Of a DNA stretch of 64,000 bases, positions 34,687 through 43,593 are shown piece by piece. The stretch comes from Drouetiella hepatica Uher 2000/2452 (lineage in GTDB: Bacteria > Cyanobacteriota > Cyanobacteriia > Elainellales > Elainellaceae): assembly GCA_019359505.1 (NCBI GenBank), contig JAHHHD010000023.1, forward strand, positions 28,095 to 92,094, in the 5' to 3' direction. The notes beneath the pieces were generated by a model. That model was not told the DNA's origin, made no database searches, and saw nothing but the letters and a program-made list of their open reading frames with translations. Each line of letters begins with the position of its first letter. The stretch's first letter is position 1. The position numbers and the translations under genes are program-made.

Positions 34687-35514
34687 ATGAAGCGAAAGGG
34701 AAGGCGAAGGATGCAGCATCCTTCGCTCATTTTCATGGGATTTCTCATAGCTTGTGGAATCTGGTTAGGAAGTTATCTAGCGACGATCGCCCCTGCACTC
34801 TCTCAGGTTGCTCCGCCTGCTGCTACCTCAGATTCCTTGCCAGAAATCTTGCCGCCTTTGCAAGCACACCCCTTACCGCCAACCCTGGCTCAGTGGCAAC
34901 CAGACAGTCTAGAGGACTACTTCACAGCAGTGCAGCCTACGGACTTTGGATACTTAGTGTGGTCAAATTTTCCGGTGAAAGTCTATGTTGAGCCTGTTCC
35001 TCAAGCAGCGACTGGGTATGAACGCGATCGCGCTCAGGCTTGGGTAACAGCAGTAACAAAAGCCGTTCAGGACTGGAACATTTACCTGCCGCTGGAAATA
35101 GTTTCCTCTTCAGACGCAGATATTCAAGTTCAGCGCCGTGCGCCGCCTCTACGGTCTGTTCATGCAGCAAATGTATTGCCCCGCGTCCGATCGGCAGAGA
35201 CTCGGTATCAGGTGTTTGTTGATCGATCTAGAGATTCTAGCCCCAGAGATTCTAGCAATTCGGAGAACGCCTCAGCCCTACTGTCCCATCGGTTTACGGT
35301 GTATCTGAGCGCTAACCAAACGGCTGCTTACACGGAAGCTACAGCTCGTCATGAGTTGGGTCATGCGCTGGGCATTTGGGGGCATAGCCCAGTGCAGACG
35401 GACGTTCTATATTTTTCTCAAGTTCGCAATTCGCCGCCAATCTCTCATCGAGATATCAACACTTTGAAACAAATTTATCAGCAGCCAACTCGCTTGGGAT
35501 GGAGTATTGAATAG
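34687..35514 (+). CDS. Exported matrixin-like zinc metalloprotease
   Basis: Product of 275 residues with a basic N-region (MKRKGRRRM), a hydrophobic signal (LIFMGFLIACGIWLGSYLA) and a catalytic zinc motif HELGHALGIWGH at 222-233. The motif has one more residue than the standard HEXXHXXGXXH of metzincins, and the following Met-turn position reads DVLYFSQ with Leu for Met. A repeated RDSSPRDSS stretch precedes it. ATG 34687 is chosen because it supplies the positive N-region; 34711 and a TTG at 34663 are alternatives. Substrates unknown. Confidence 0.75.
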   Translation: MKRKGRRRMQHPSLIFMGFLIACGIWLGSYLATIAPALSQVAPPAATSDSLPEILPPLQAHPLPPTLAQWQPDSLEDYFTAVQPTDFGYLVWSNFPVKVYVEPVPQAATGYERDRAQAWVTAVTKAVQDWNIYLPLEIVSSSDADIQVQRRAPPLRSVHAANVLPRVRSAETRYQVFVDRSRDSSPRDSSNSENASALLSHRFTVYLSANQTAAYTEATARHELGHALGIWGHSPVQTDVLYFSQVRNSPPISHRDINTLKQIYQQPTRLGWSIE

Positions 35515-35521
35515 CGAATCT

Positions 35522-35661
35522 ACGCAATGTGCAGCTTTCCTGAAACACCGTAAAGACAGCCCTTGCCCTCTCCCAGCAGGAGAGGAGATCGGAAATGTCT
35601 GAAAGCTCTTCTCCTTCAGGATAAAGGGTTAGGATGAGGGTCAATGAGCTGCACATCGCGT
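35522..35661. repeat. MITE-like element with 15-bp terminal inverted repeats
   Basis: ACGCAATGTGCAGCT (35522-35536) and AGCTGCACATCGCGT (35647-35661) are inverted repeats with one mismatch. Between them are CCCTCTCC/GGAGAGG-type and CTCC-rich segments like the interspersed repeats common in cyanobacteria. No open frame inside. Confidence 0.6.
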
Positions 35662-35790
35662 GAATAAATAGCAAATTTCAAATTTATAGATTTGCTCTCC
35701 TGAAGCCTATTCATTCAATCTCAGTGCATCCATATCTCCTATAAATCCGTACTACCTGATGAACATTCACCGTTTACACCGGATGACCTT

Positions 35791-36447
35791 ATGAAAAAGA
35801 CTCATCGAACTCTATCGAATTTTCTCTTGGGTACAATCACCTGCTTGCTGATGGTTGTCGTTGCCTCAATGTCATCCTTCAGCGCTGCGACCGTCCCAAC
35901 CCAGTCTGTGTCGGTAGCTACTGAGGCATTGCAGTCAACCCCACAGGTTCGCCTAGTCAATCAACAGCTGGTAGACAATCTGCGTGAGGCTAACTCTGCG
36001 GCTATCGCTCAGGGTCTGCCCAGTAGCTCCATCACACGCTACGTTGCCGTAATGACCAAAAACGGTGTCGTGGTACCCGCTACGCCATCCACCAGTGCCT
36101 TTGGGGCTTCTGGCGCTGTCCTTGTAGGCAATCGGCTGATTGTTCGAGGAGACTTTAGCAACCTGTCCAGCGCCCTGCGTGACTATGCCACCGATCCGTT
36201 AAATCCGCCTAACCCAAACATCACTTCTGGCATTCATATCCATCAGGGTGAACCGACTGCGAATGGCCCATTCCAGTACGCTTTAGAAGTGAGTCCTAAT
36301 GCCGATGAGCTGAGCGGTCGGTTTTCTGGAGAATACACTTTAACCAGTGAGCAGGTGCAGGCGCTCTCCAGCGGAACATTGTATGTTGACCTTCACACGA
36401 AGAAAAATCGTGCAGGTGAGCTGAGAGGGATTTTTCAACCCTACTAA
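35791..36447 (+). CDS. Exported CHRD-domain protein
   Basis: Product of 218 residues with a signal peptide (LLGTITCLLMVVVASMSSFSA) and a mature CHRD-like domain: SGIHIHQGEPTANGPF, then YTLTSEQVQAL and the ending YVDLHTKKNRAGELRGIF, which are the hallmark strands of the family. CHRD domains are exported beta-sandwiches, sometimes in cell-surface or matrix proteins; a precise role is unknown. A weak GGATG lies before the ATG. Confidence 0.85.
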   Translation: MKKTHRTLSNFLLGTITCLLMVVVASMSSFSAATVPTQSVSVATEALQSTPQVRLVNQQLVDNLREANSAAIAQGLPSSSITRYVAVMTKNGVVVPATPSTSAFGASGAVLVGNRLIVRGDFSNLSSALRDYATDPLNPPNPNITSGIHIHQGEPTANGPFQYALEVSPNADELSGRFSGEYTLTSEQVQALSSGTLYVDLHTKKNRAGELRGIFQPY

Positions 36448-36562
36448 GTTTTCCATACTCTCATTGCTAGCATTCTCGCCAGCCTAAATTGCTCCCAACC
36501 TCTAAATTTTGGAAGAATCCTAGACTCAAAGCTTCAGCCGATCGCAAAGTCTTCCTATTTTT

Positions 36563-36638
36563 CCTAGAAGCTGGATTCCAAAGGCGCTCCGCGCCTTTGG
36601 AATCCAGCTTCTAGGGTTTTGTGGCGCGCGCCACAAAA
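36563..36638. repeat. Two adjacent palindromes (25-bp stem plus 22-bp palindrome)
   Basis: The first pairs 36563-36587 with 36591-36615 perfectly (loop TCC). The second is a loopless 22-bp palindrome at 36617-36638 (TTTTGTGGCGC and its complement). The same TTTTGTGGCGC stem, with the GGA apex intact, recurs at 63951-63979 next to another AGCTGGATT. Confidence 0.8.
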
Positions 36639-36793
36639 TTCCAGTTCGCGATCGGACTGAGCCTTGAAGAATGTGGGGCAAGAGGGCTTGGTGTTTGCTG
36701 AGATATGTACTTTGATTCAGTAGCGCCAGATGTGCAGCAAAATCTCTCTCTGGTTAGACGAAGGAGCGATCGCTCTCCAACTACTCTCAAAGT

Positions 36794-36837
36794 ATGCCTA
36801 TCAAAAAGGCAAACTATGCCTGTCAAAAAGGCAAAAA
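36794..36837. repeat. Direct 22-bp repeats upstream of the LEA-like lipoprotein gene
   Basis: TATGCCTATCAAAAAGGCAA at 36794 and TATGCCTGTCAAAAAGGCAA at 36816 start two 22-bp units differing at two positions, ending 7 bases before the AAGGAG ribosome site. Each contains GCC/GGC arms. They could be operator or leader-RNA sites. Confidence 0.55.
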
Positions 36838-36859
36838 TGAGTTTTAAGGAGACCTATCT

Positions 36860-37492
36860 GTGAAAGCCACGATTTCTAATCTAATTTCTAAAGTTTCGTC
36901 CTTTTTTAGCCGATTTCAACTGAGACAAATCTCTGTAATGGCTCTAGCAGGGCTTTTGCTGCTCACCACAGTTGCCTGTAATCCCAGCTCGCCGACTTCA
37001 GTTGGCACAGGCTCTTATAATGAGCGCGTTGCTCAGCCCACTAACGATAAGACTTACCAGCCTTCAGACGGCTTAAATAGCTCTAACGAATACGACGACA
37101 CGCAAGACTCTAAAACGCTGAAAGCCAAAACCCGTGCAGTAGTCGATCGCGCTAAGCGAAATGTTAATCAGGTGCAAACTCCTGGCGAACTTGCAGATGA
37201 AGTGAAGTCAGGTGTGCCCAACCCCGCTAAAGATGCTGGCAAGGTAATCAATCAGGCAAAAGATCAGGCAACCCGCGATGCCAAGGCAGGATTTAATAAT
37301 CTGCAAAACAATTTAGACAAAGCGGGCGATCGCCTTCAGGATGCCGCTCAGGGCGCTAAGCAAAACGTTGGGCAAACCGGAAAAGAGGCGGTTCGCTCAG
37401 TTAAGCGCAACGCAGAAGATGCCGCAGATTTCGCCAAAGACAAGACAAATGATGCAGTAGATGCAGCTCAGCGAGCAGCTGACCGGGTGTAG
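36860..37492 (+). CDS. Predicted lipoprotein with LEA/apolipoprotein-like amphipathic repeats
   Basis: Product of 210 residues starting at GTG with AAGGAG nine bases upstream. A basic N-region and hydrophobic segment end in lipobox TVAC, so the mature protein is probably lipid-anchored. After a Ser/Asn/Asp-rich linker, residues from about 90 are 11-residue-like amphipathic repeats rich in Ala, Lys, Asp and Gln (AKDQATRDAKAGFNNLQ, RLQDAAQGAKQNVGQ), as in LEA and CsbD-like stress proteins. A desiccation or envelope-stress role is an inference. A hairpin terminator follows. Confidence 0.7.
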   Translation: MKATISNLISKVSSFFSRFQLRQISVMALAGLLLLTTVACNPSSPTSVGTGSYNERVAQPTNDKTYQPSDGLNSSNEYDDTQDSKTLKAKTRAVVDRAKRNVNQVQTPGELADEVKSGVPNPAKDAGKVINQAKDQATRDAKAGFNNLQNNLDKAGDRLQDAAQGAKQNVGQTGKEAVRSVKRNAEDAADFAKDKTNDAVDAAQRAADRV

Positions 37493-37505
37493 TAAATAAG
37501 ATAAG

Positions 37506-37528
37506 AGTGGGTGATAGTTTCACCCACT
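37506..37528. terminator. Hairpin between convergent genes
   Basis: AGTGGGTGA (37506-37514) pairs with TCACCCACT (37520-37528); only 5 loop bases. It sits between two convergent gene ends and can end both transcripts. Confidence 0.6.
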
Positions 37529-37541
37529 TCTTAGAACAGAC

Positions 37542-40325
37542 CTAAAGCCAGTTCCCTAGCAGCACATAGGGCGACCAGAACCGAGGATCTCGATACTGCG
37601 GATTGGCGAGGAGCGATCGCTGCGCCCTTCTCAGAGCCTCGGCTTTGGAAACAGAATTTTTACCTAACTCCTTATAAAACTGCCCCATCAGAGCAGCTCC
37701 CGAATCATCGTCTACATTCCAGAGTGAGGCGATCGTGCTGCGTGCCCCGGCTCGGACGGCGACTCCGGCTAAACCTAGGGTGGCTCTGCGATCGCCCACG
37801 GCAGTCCGGCAAGCGCTTAGCACCAACAGCTCAATTGGGTTGGGATTAGAAGTATCTCTAGCCTGAAGTAAACTGCCCAATTCAGTGACGTTGATCGGGT
37901 CATCCCACGCCAGAATGAAGGTGTCTTTGATATTAGAGCTAAACTGCCCGTGGGTGGCGATGTGGACGATCGAGAAATCGGCAGAATCGAGCTGCTTACG
38001 AAAGTTGTCTGTTGTAAAACTTTGGTTGAGCAGCACTTGACTATTGGGCACGTCTGACTGGATACCTTTGATCTCATCCTGGACAAAGCCCAGAGCCGGA
38101 AAGTTTTCGCGGGCTTCGCTCAATCCGGCAACTAGCGCCTTGAGTTTGCGGCTGTCCAGAGGTTTAGGATCAGGGAGCTGCAATCCGGGGGCGATCGCCA
38201 CGCTGTAATTTTCGATCAGGTAATACTGTCCGTCGTAGAGTGCCGCCATAGGAATGCTGCGGAGAGAGCCATCTAGAACGAACACCAAGGTTTCAATTTT
38301 TTCACTCGCCAAAACCGCCTCTTCCGGACGAATCAGCCAGCCGTAAATCTTTTGAGATAGCGATTGGAGCGTTTCCGAAGTCAGGGGTTTTTTGAGTTCA
38401 ACAAGCAGTGAATCGGCTGTGGTTTCGACTTCTGCCTGAGTGACTGGCACCGTGTGGTAGCGTAGAGCCTGCTGCGGCAGTTTTAGAATGACCTCTAGGC
38501 GATCGGGCAATACGATCGTGTAGAAAATTGCCGCCGAGAGGTTCGTCTGGTCAATGACGCGATCGAGCTGAAAGGCGGTGTCCAGACAAGCTTCCCGGAA
38601 AAAGTTGTCCAGCTCGGCAATTTGCAAACCCTCAATGACGTCCCGTGCCTGCACCAGCTTTTCGGCGCTGCTTTGGGAAATATCCTGATCTGTGAGCAGT
38701 AAGTCCACTAGCTCTCGGTAGACAGGTTCGACGCTCTCCCGAAAGGAAAACTGCACGTCGCGATTGACGGCAACCAGATCTTTGCGCAACGTCTTCAGGG
38801 TCGTGACTGCCTCGCTATACGCCAAAATTGCGCCCTTGCGATCGCCCTGTGCCTTAAGCAATCGCCCTAGCTGCCACTGCCAACGGTAGGCAATATCGGC
38901 GGCGTTATTGGATAGCGTTAAAGCCTGCTGAGTCAGCGATTGTGCCTGCTGCCACTGCTGCGTTTTTTCATACAGTCCGCCCAAGGTGCCCAAGGCGTAA
39001 GATTGGGCGCGTGTGTCTTTGAGCTGGGCAGCCTGCTGATTAGCGATCGCCAAGAGCTGAGCAGCATTCTGCATTTCAGACTGAGCAACCGATCGAGAGC
39101 CAGAAACCAAACCCCGATCTTGACTCAATCTAGTGATGCCCTGCGCTAAATCGATGCGGCTATAAATGCTGCTGCGGCTAGGGGGAACTCCCTCTAACTG
39201 AGCTTGAATTTGAGGATAGAGCACCTGAGCTTGCTCATAGCGCCGGGTTTCGATTAACAGATTGAGCTGATTGAGCTGCGCCTGAATCTGAGTCTCGCCT
39301 ACCGCCGCCTGTTGATAGAAGTCGATCGCCTGCTGAGTTTGCTGATAAAAAGCGTTGGCAAACGATCGCTGTTGCTGTTGTCTCCGAGCTTCGGCAGAAT
39401 TAATTGACGCTTGAGAGGCAGCCTGAAGGAGGGCATTGGCATCCGCTACGGTCATGTTCTTGAGCGTCAGTTGAGCGATCGCCTCGGCGCGGGTGAGGTT
39501 GCCCAAGCTGAGCTGAGTTGCAGCGATCGCCCCAGGTTCCTGAAGCTGTTGGGCAATCTGTAGGCTCTGCTGAAGCGATTCCTGCGACTGCTCCAGGCTA
39601 CCCGCCACCAGCAAGGCATCGCCCAAGCTGCGGAGTGCAGCGGCTTTCATCAGCGAGTCTGGCTGATTTTGCAGCGCTTGACTAACCTCGGTTAGCGTGG
39701 CGATCGCCCGTCGGTAAAGTCCTAAAGCCTGTAGTGCCTGCGCTTGATTGATGCGGCTTTGCAGTTCGCCGCTGATGCTATCAACCTGCCCATAGGCTGT
39801 GGTTGCCTGTTGCCAAGTGGCAAGTGCCTGTTCAGATTGTCCGGTGGCAAGCTGGAGCTGTCCCTGAATATTGAGAGCCTGCGCGAGGGCAAGCTGTCGA
39901 TCGGGGCTAGCGGCAAGGCTTTCTAGCAGCGTCAGGCTTTGGGCGATCGCCTGAGTTGCCTCATCCCATAGCCCAAGCTGTTGATAGCAGAGCGAAAGAT
40001 TGCTGAGTGCCGTCACCCGTCGCAGAGGATTTTGAGCCGCAGGTTCTCCCGTCTCCTGCAAGACTGTCTGCAAAAGTAAGATTGCCTGCTGGAATTGTCC
40101 GTCGTCATAGAGAATTCTGGCGCCATCGAGTGGATCTTGGGCTGTGATGGAGTCCTGAAGCGCAGAGTCCTGAAGTGCAGAGTCCTGAAGCGTAGAGTCC
40201 TTTACCTGACCCGATGCCTCCACCCTGATACCACCCACTAGCCCACAAATGCACAAAGCCGTTAGAAACGCCAAGATAAAGCGATCGCGCCCTCTCACTC
40301 TTTTCAACTTCCGCTCCTGCTGCAT
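37542..40325 (-). CDS. TPR-CHAT caspase-like protein, exported or membrane-anchored
   Basis: Product of 927 residues with an N-terminal hydrophobic segment (FILAFLTALCICGLVGGI), about 500 residues of TPR repeats and a C-terminal CHAT protease domain. The catalytic pair is visible: His in VHIATHGQF (about residue 790) and Cys in LVLSACRTAVGD (about 838), both followed by typical CHAT segments (GLAGVAVRAGARSTIASLW). An in-frame 15-bp repeat near the start encodes D-S-(T/A)-L-Q copies. It is 33 bases downstream of the TpsB gene and co-transcribed, an association common in cyanobacteria; the substrate is unknown. Confidence 0.9.
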   Translation of the reverse strand: MQQERKLKRVRGRDRFILAFLTALCICGLVGGIRVEASGQVKDSTLQDSALQDSALQDSITAQDPLDGARILYDDGQFQQAILLLQTVLQETGEPAAQNPLRRVTALSNLSLCYQQLGLWDEATQAIAQSLTLLESLAASPDRQLALAQALNIQGQLQLATGQSEQALATWQQATTAYGQVDSISGELQSRINQAQALQALGLYRRAIATLTEVSQALQNQPDSLMKAAALRSLGDALLVAGSLEQSQESLQQSLQIAQQLQEPGAIAATQLSLGNLTRAEAIAQLTLKNMTVADANALLQAASQASINSAEARRQQQQRSFANAFYQQTQQAIDFYQQAAVGETQIQAQLNQLNLLIETRRYEQAQVLYPQIQAQLEGVPPSRSSIYSRIDLAQGITRLSQDRGLVSGSRSVAQSEMQNAAQLLAIANQQAAQLKDTRAQSYALGTLGGLYEKTQQWQQAQSLTQQALTLSNNAADIAYRWQWQLGRLLKAQGDRKGAILAYSEAVTTLKTLRKDLVAVNRDVQFSFRESVEPVYRELVDLLLTDQDISQSSAEKLVQARDVIEGLQIAELDNFFREACLDTAFQLDRVIDQTNLSAAIFYTIVLPDRLEVILKLPQQALRYHTVPVTQAEVETTADSLLVELKKPLTSETLQSLSQKIYGWLIRPEEAVLASEKIETLVFVLDGSLRSIPMAALYDGQYYLIENYSVAIAPGLQLPDPKPLDSRKLKALVAGLSEARENFPALGFVQDEIKGIQSDVPNSQVLLNQSFTTDNFRKQLDSADFSIVHIATHGQFSSNIKDTFILAWDDPINVTELGSLLQARDTSNPNPIELLVLSACRTAVGDRRATLGLAGVAVRAGARSTIASLWNVDDDSGAALMGQFYKELGKNSVSKAEALRRAQRSLLANPQYRDPRFWSPYVLLGNWL
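40151..40200. repeat. In-frame 15-bp tandem repeat at the start of the CHAT gene
   Basis: AGTCCTGAAGCGCAG-like units begin at 40151, 40166, 40181 and (partial) 40196, encoding repeated Asp-Ser-Ala-Leu-Gln right after the N-terminal hydrophobic segment. Confidence 0.8.
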
Positions 40326-40358
40326 CGGATACTCCCAAATTTGATCCCTAAAATTCTT

Positions 40359-42251
40359 CTAAAAGGGCGTGATCACGATCGAAAAATAGACGCCGCTCTC
40401 TTGCCAGGTTCGCTCTCGGCGATCGACTGCCACCAGCGGAATTCCCCAATCTAGACGAGCGGTGAGGTAGTCACTTTGTCGCCACAGCAGACCCAACCCT
40501 GCCCCCACCAGCGTACTGGGATTGGGATCAGGCGAATCGCTGTTCCAGCCTGTACCAACATCGAGAAAGGGCACAATTTGCAGCACGCCCTGCACTTGAG
40601 GCACGCGCAGCACCGGAATCCGAACTTCGGTTGAAAACAGCACGCCGTTATCACTCAACAAGAAATCCTGGCGATAGCCTCGGAGGGTGTCCTGTCCGCC
40701 TAGGCTAAACTGCTCTAGAGGCACCAGAGATGTGGCAATTTGAGCATCGGCTCTCACGAGCAGCAGCGTATCGGGTGCCAGCAGACGCACCCACTGCCCC
40801 TGTCCTCGCCATGCAAAAAAGCGGCTGTCTGGAGCACTATCACTGACCGTAGAATCCAGCAAATCTAGCCCTAGGCTAAATTGCGATCGCCCTGCCAAGA
40901 CATAGCTACTGCTCCGCTTTGTCCATTCCTGAAAAAATCTTAGGGCAGAAATTCGCGTCCGTCCCTCTTCATCGGCTCCCTGCGATGGAAAAGGTAGCTC
41001 CGAATCATCACCAGGTGAAAATTCAGCTTTACTTTCCTGACGAGATGCCGTTAGCCCCAGAGCTAATTCTTCAGTAGAAGTTTGATAAAGCGGCTGTCGC
41101 AGCGTAATTTCGTAGTAGCGAGAGTTGGCAATAATATCCAATGGGGTGAATGGCGGTTCAATCACACGGCTGTTTGTAGCGCCAGACGAAAACTGTAGCG
41201 TACCGTTGCGGGGATTGAGGGGTAGCGTGTAGCTGCCGTTGAATTGGTTACTGCCGTCAGTATTGCTGTAGCCAACGCTTAAGCTATCCCCCAAGCCCAG
41301 CAGGTTTGCCTCCGTGAGCTGCACACCCCGCCGAAAGCTGCCCACACTCGGCGATCGCCCGTTATTCAGCGATATGTCTCCACTAAAAGTGTCTGCCTCT
41401 TGTACCTGAACTTGTAGCAAGCTGGTTCCAGGGCGCGTGCCTGCCTGCAAGTCTGCGGCGATCGTCTGCACTAGCGGATTAAGCTGTAGCAGACGCAGCC
41501 CTTCCAAGAGGCGGTTGGTGTTGAGAGGCGTAGAGGCAGCGATCGCCAGTCGGCTCCGAATATAGTCGGGACGTAGCCTTCGAGTGCCGCTAACGTTAAT
41601 ATCCTCAAGGCTGCCTTCAACCACCTGAATGGTGATCACCCCACCTTCCATCGTTTGGGGCGGAATAAATGCCCCTGAAGTGACGTAGCCCTGATCTACA
41701 TAGAGCTGCGTGATCACCGATCGCACTTGCAGCAGTTCCGCAAACGAGAGATTGCGTCCTTCAAAGGGAGCCGTGGCTTGTGCCAGCTCTTCAGCTGAAA
41801 AAACGGTGCTTCCCTCCACCCGAAAGCGCTTGATCAAGACAGTATTGGGCACCTCTCCCGGCACTGCTTCAGGCACCTCTGCGGGAGCTGGAGTTTGCGG
41901 GGGCAATAAATCTTCGGGAGGCGGCAGCGGCGGTAAAACCTGATCAGGCAAAGGGGGGATGGGTGCAGGTTCGTTTAATCGGGCAGGATTAGTGGTGGGA
42001 GGAAATTCAGGCGGATCAATAGGGAAAACTTGGCTAATTTCGCTAGGTTTACCTAACTTGAGCTGAGCCACGTCATCCAAAAAAACGTCAGCTAGAGAAG
42101 CGCCGCCAGGAGAAATATCACTGGGAGAAACATCACTGGGAAAAACAGTAGCAATCGGAGTTGCCGCCAAAATGGGGAGCGGCGATGCGATCAAGCTTGC
42201 TAGACTCACCAAAATAGAAGGATATAAAACTGCGAATCTAGAGGCGCTCAT
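40359..42251 (-). CDS. Two-partner secretion outer-membrane transporter (ShlB/FhaC/TpsB family)
   Basis: Product of 630 residues with a signal peptide, a Pro-rich linker (PPLPDQVLPPLPPPEDLLPP), a POTRA domain (about 135-215, with VLIKRFRVEGSTVFSAEEL and GYVTSGAFIPPQTMEGG) and a 16-strand-type barrel. The family signature GYSNTDGSNQFNGSYTLPL and the end LRGYRQDFLLSDNG..FSTEVRIPV are clear; the protein ends in aromatic F as outer-membrane barrels do. It would export a large filamentous-hemagglutinin-like TpsA partner, but none is in this window; the next gene in the transcript is the CHAT protein. Confidence 0.93.
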   Translation of the reverse strand: MSASRFAVLYPSILVSLASLIASPLPILAATPIATVFPSDVSPSDISPGGASLADVFLDDVAQLKLGKPSEISQVFPIDPPEFPPTTNPARLNEPAPIPPLPDQVLPPLPPPEDLLPPQTPAPAEVPEAVPGEVPNTVLIKRFRVEGSTVFSAEELAQATAPFEGRNLSFAELLQVRSVITQLYVDQGYVTSGAFIPPQTMEGGVITIQVVEGSLEDINVSGTRRLRPDYIRSRLAIAASTPLNTNRLLEGLRLLQLNPLVQTIAADLQAGTRPGTSLLQVQVQEADTFSGDISLNNGRSPSVGSFRRGVQLTEANLLGLGDSLSVGYSNTDGSNQFNGSYTLPLNPRNGTLQFSSGATNSRVIEPPFTPLDIIANSRYYEITLRQPLYQTSTEELALGLTASRQESKAEFSPGDDSELPFPSQGADEEGRTRISALRFFQEWTKRSSSYVLAGRSQFSLGLDLLDSTVSDSAPDSRFFAWRGQGQWVRLLAPDTLLLVRADAQIATSLVPLEQFSLGGQDTLRGYRQDFLLSDNGVLFSTEVRIPVLRVPQVQGVLQIVPFLDVGTGWNSDSPDPNPSTLVGAGLGLLWRQSDYLTARLDWGIPLVAVDRRERTWQESGVYFSIVITPF

Positions 42252-42327
42252 CGATAAATTGGGTTAGCACAGGTTATGAATGCAGATCATGATGCATCTC
42301 TCAATTTTATGGAGAAACACAATTTTT

Positions 42328-42987
42328 TTAGATAAGTTTTGCGCACTGCTGCTTGGTACGAATGCTCCGCAAGTGTTTCTTAACGGTGTCAAAACAGATG
42401 TATAGCTCTTGAGCGATTTTCTTATAGCTGTGCCCAGTGCGATAGAGTAACCAGACTTCTGCTTCGCGGGGAGAAAGCCGGAACTGATCCACTTCTACGA
42501 TCGCCCGCTGCAAATTGGTCTGATGCCGATCTTCAAGAATCACCATCAGGTAAGGGCGATCGGTTGCCTCCACCCCAAACCAGCGCACCCGCACCCGCAG
42601 CACTGAACCTTCAAGATCAATTTCTGATTCAACAATCACAGGCTGGCGTGGAAAAGCTTGCTGACTCTGGATCAACTCCTGGCAAATTTCCCAAATTTTC
42701 TGGGGCACCGCACTTCGGGGGGTCTGACTCCGGCTGGAAGAGTAAGGGGAGGGCTGAAGCGCCTGGGCTTTGATCAATCGTCCGCAAATGTGACGGGCAG
42801 ATTCATTGGCTTCAACCCATTGTCCCTGCTCAGTCAAGATCAGGATGCCATCGACCCAACTTTCAATAACCGTTCGGAGGAGGGCATGAGCTGGATGGGC
42901 GATCGCTTCCAGACCTCTATTTGCCTGAAACCCATGGAGCTGCTGAGGGGCGATCGGGTCAGTGGCGAACTCAGTACAGTAAGTCAT
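42328..42987 (-). CDS. LuxR-type transcription regulator with PAS-like sensor domain
   Basis: Product of 219 residues. The N-terminal ~130 residues contain a PAS-like fold (LLRTVIESWVDGILILTEQG, ANESARHICGRL) and the C-terminus a LuxR/FixJ helix-turn-helix (LSPREAEVWLLYRTGHSYKK, IAQEL...DTVKKHLRSI). There is no receiver domain or phospho-Asp. GAGGA lies eight bases before the ATG. It is upstream of the TpsB-CHAT pair on the same strand, separated by 76 bases, so it may control it; this is inference. Confidence 0.88.
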   Translation of the reverse strand: MTYCTEFATDPIAPQQLHGFQANRGLEAIAHPAHALLRTVIESWVDGILILTEQGQWVEANESARHICGRLIKAQALQPSPYSSSRSQTPRSAVPQKIWEICQELIQSQQAFPRQPVIVESEIDLEGSVLRVRVRWFGVEATDRPYLMVILEDRHQTNLQRAIVEVDQFRLSPREAEVWLLYRTGHSYKKIAQELYICFDTVKKHLRSIRTKQQCAKLI

Positions 42988-43113
42988 GATTTATTCCTCA
43001 AGTGATCGCCGCCATAGGGCATTTGGGGGCGTAATAACTTGTCGGAACGCCGCTCAAAAAATATGCAGGCACCTGTGATGTTTTCATCATATTTGTGAGC
43101 ATCGTTTGAGCTG

Positions 43114-43320
43114 TTAACGGCTGCTAGATCCCCGAACGGCTCGGATCAAGACTGCTGCTGCCAAAATTAGCGAAACGATTTCATGGGCATAGATGCAGGA
43201 GGGAAGGCTTGAGTTAGAAGGCAGACAAAACTGACTGGAGGGCTGACTAGATGCCATAGCTTCTGCGCTTGAGCCGATCGATCGAATTGAAGCTTGTGGA
43301 ACCCGGATCTCGTTTAACAT
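43114..43320 (-). CDS. Small protein (68 aa) with C-terminal membrane helix
   Basis: ATG at 43320 is preceded by AGGAGG seven bases upstream (complement of 43328-43333), one of the best ribosome sites in the window. The product has a Ser-rich N-terminal half and a single hydrophobic segment AHEIVSLILAAAVLIRAV near its end, like small tail-anchored or pre-anchored peptides. No family is recognised. It precedes the LuxR gene on the same strand by 126 bases. Confidence 0.5.
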   Translation of the reverse strand: MLNEIRVPQASIRSIGSSAEAMASSQPSSQFCLPSNSSLPSCIYAHEIVSLILAAAVLIRAVRGSSSR

Positions 43321-43593
43321 CTTTTGACCTCCTGACAGGGCTGAGATTAGACCGCTGAGATTGAACGGTTGATCTTAGTGTCGAGATTTCTGCCCTCAGA
43401 CTCCAGGGAAAAGGCGGATGTTTACAGCGAAGATAAGCTGAATAAGATAGATTGCCAAACGGTTGATATGGAAAGCGCTGTGGCGATCGCATATCCGACT
43501 CCCAACCACACTCCAGCTATCTAAAATCAGGAAAAACCTGTTATTCTCCCTAACATCGGTCAAGCGGACTCAACCCGGAGTTAGAGGCTTAGT

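Noticed and set aside
36795..36848. 17-codon frame within the 22-bp repeats
   Set aside because: Arises from the repeats; too short and no support.
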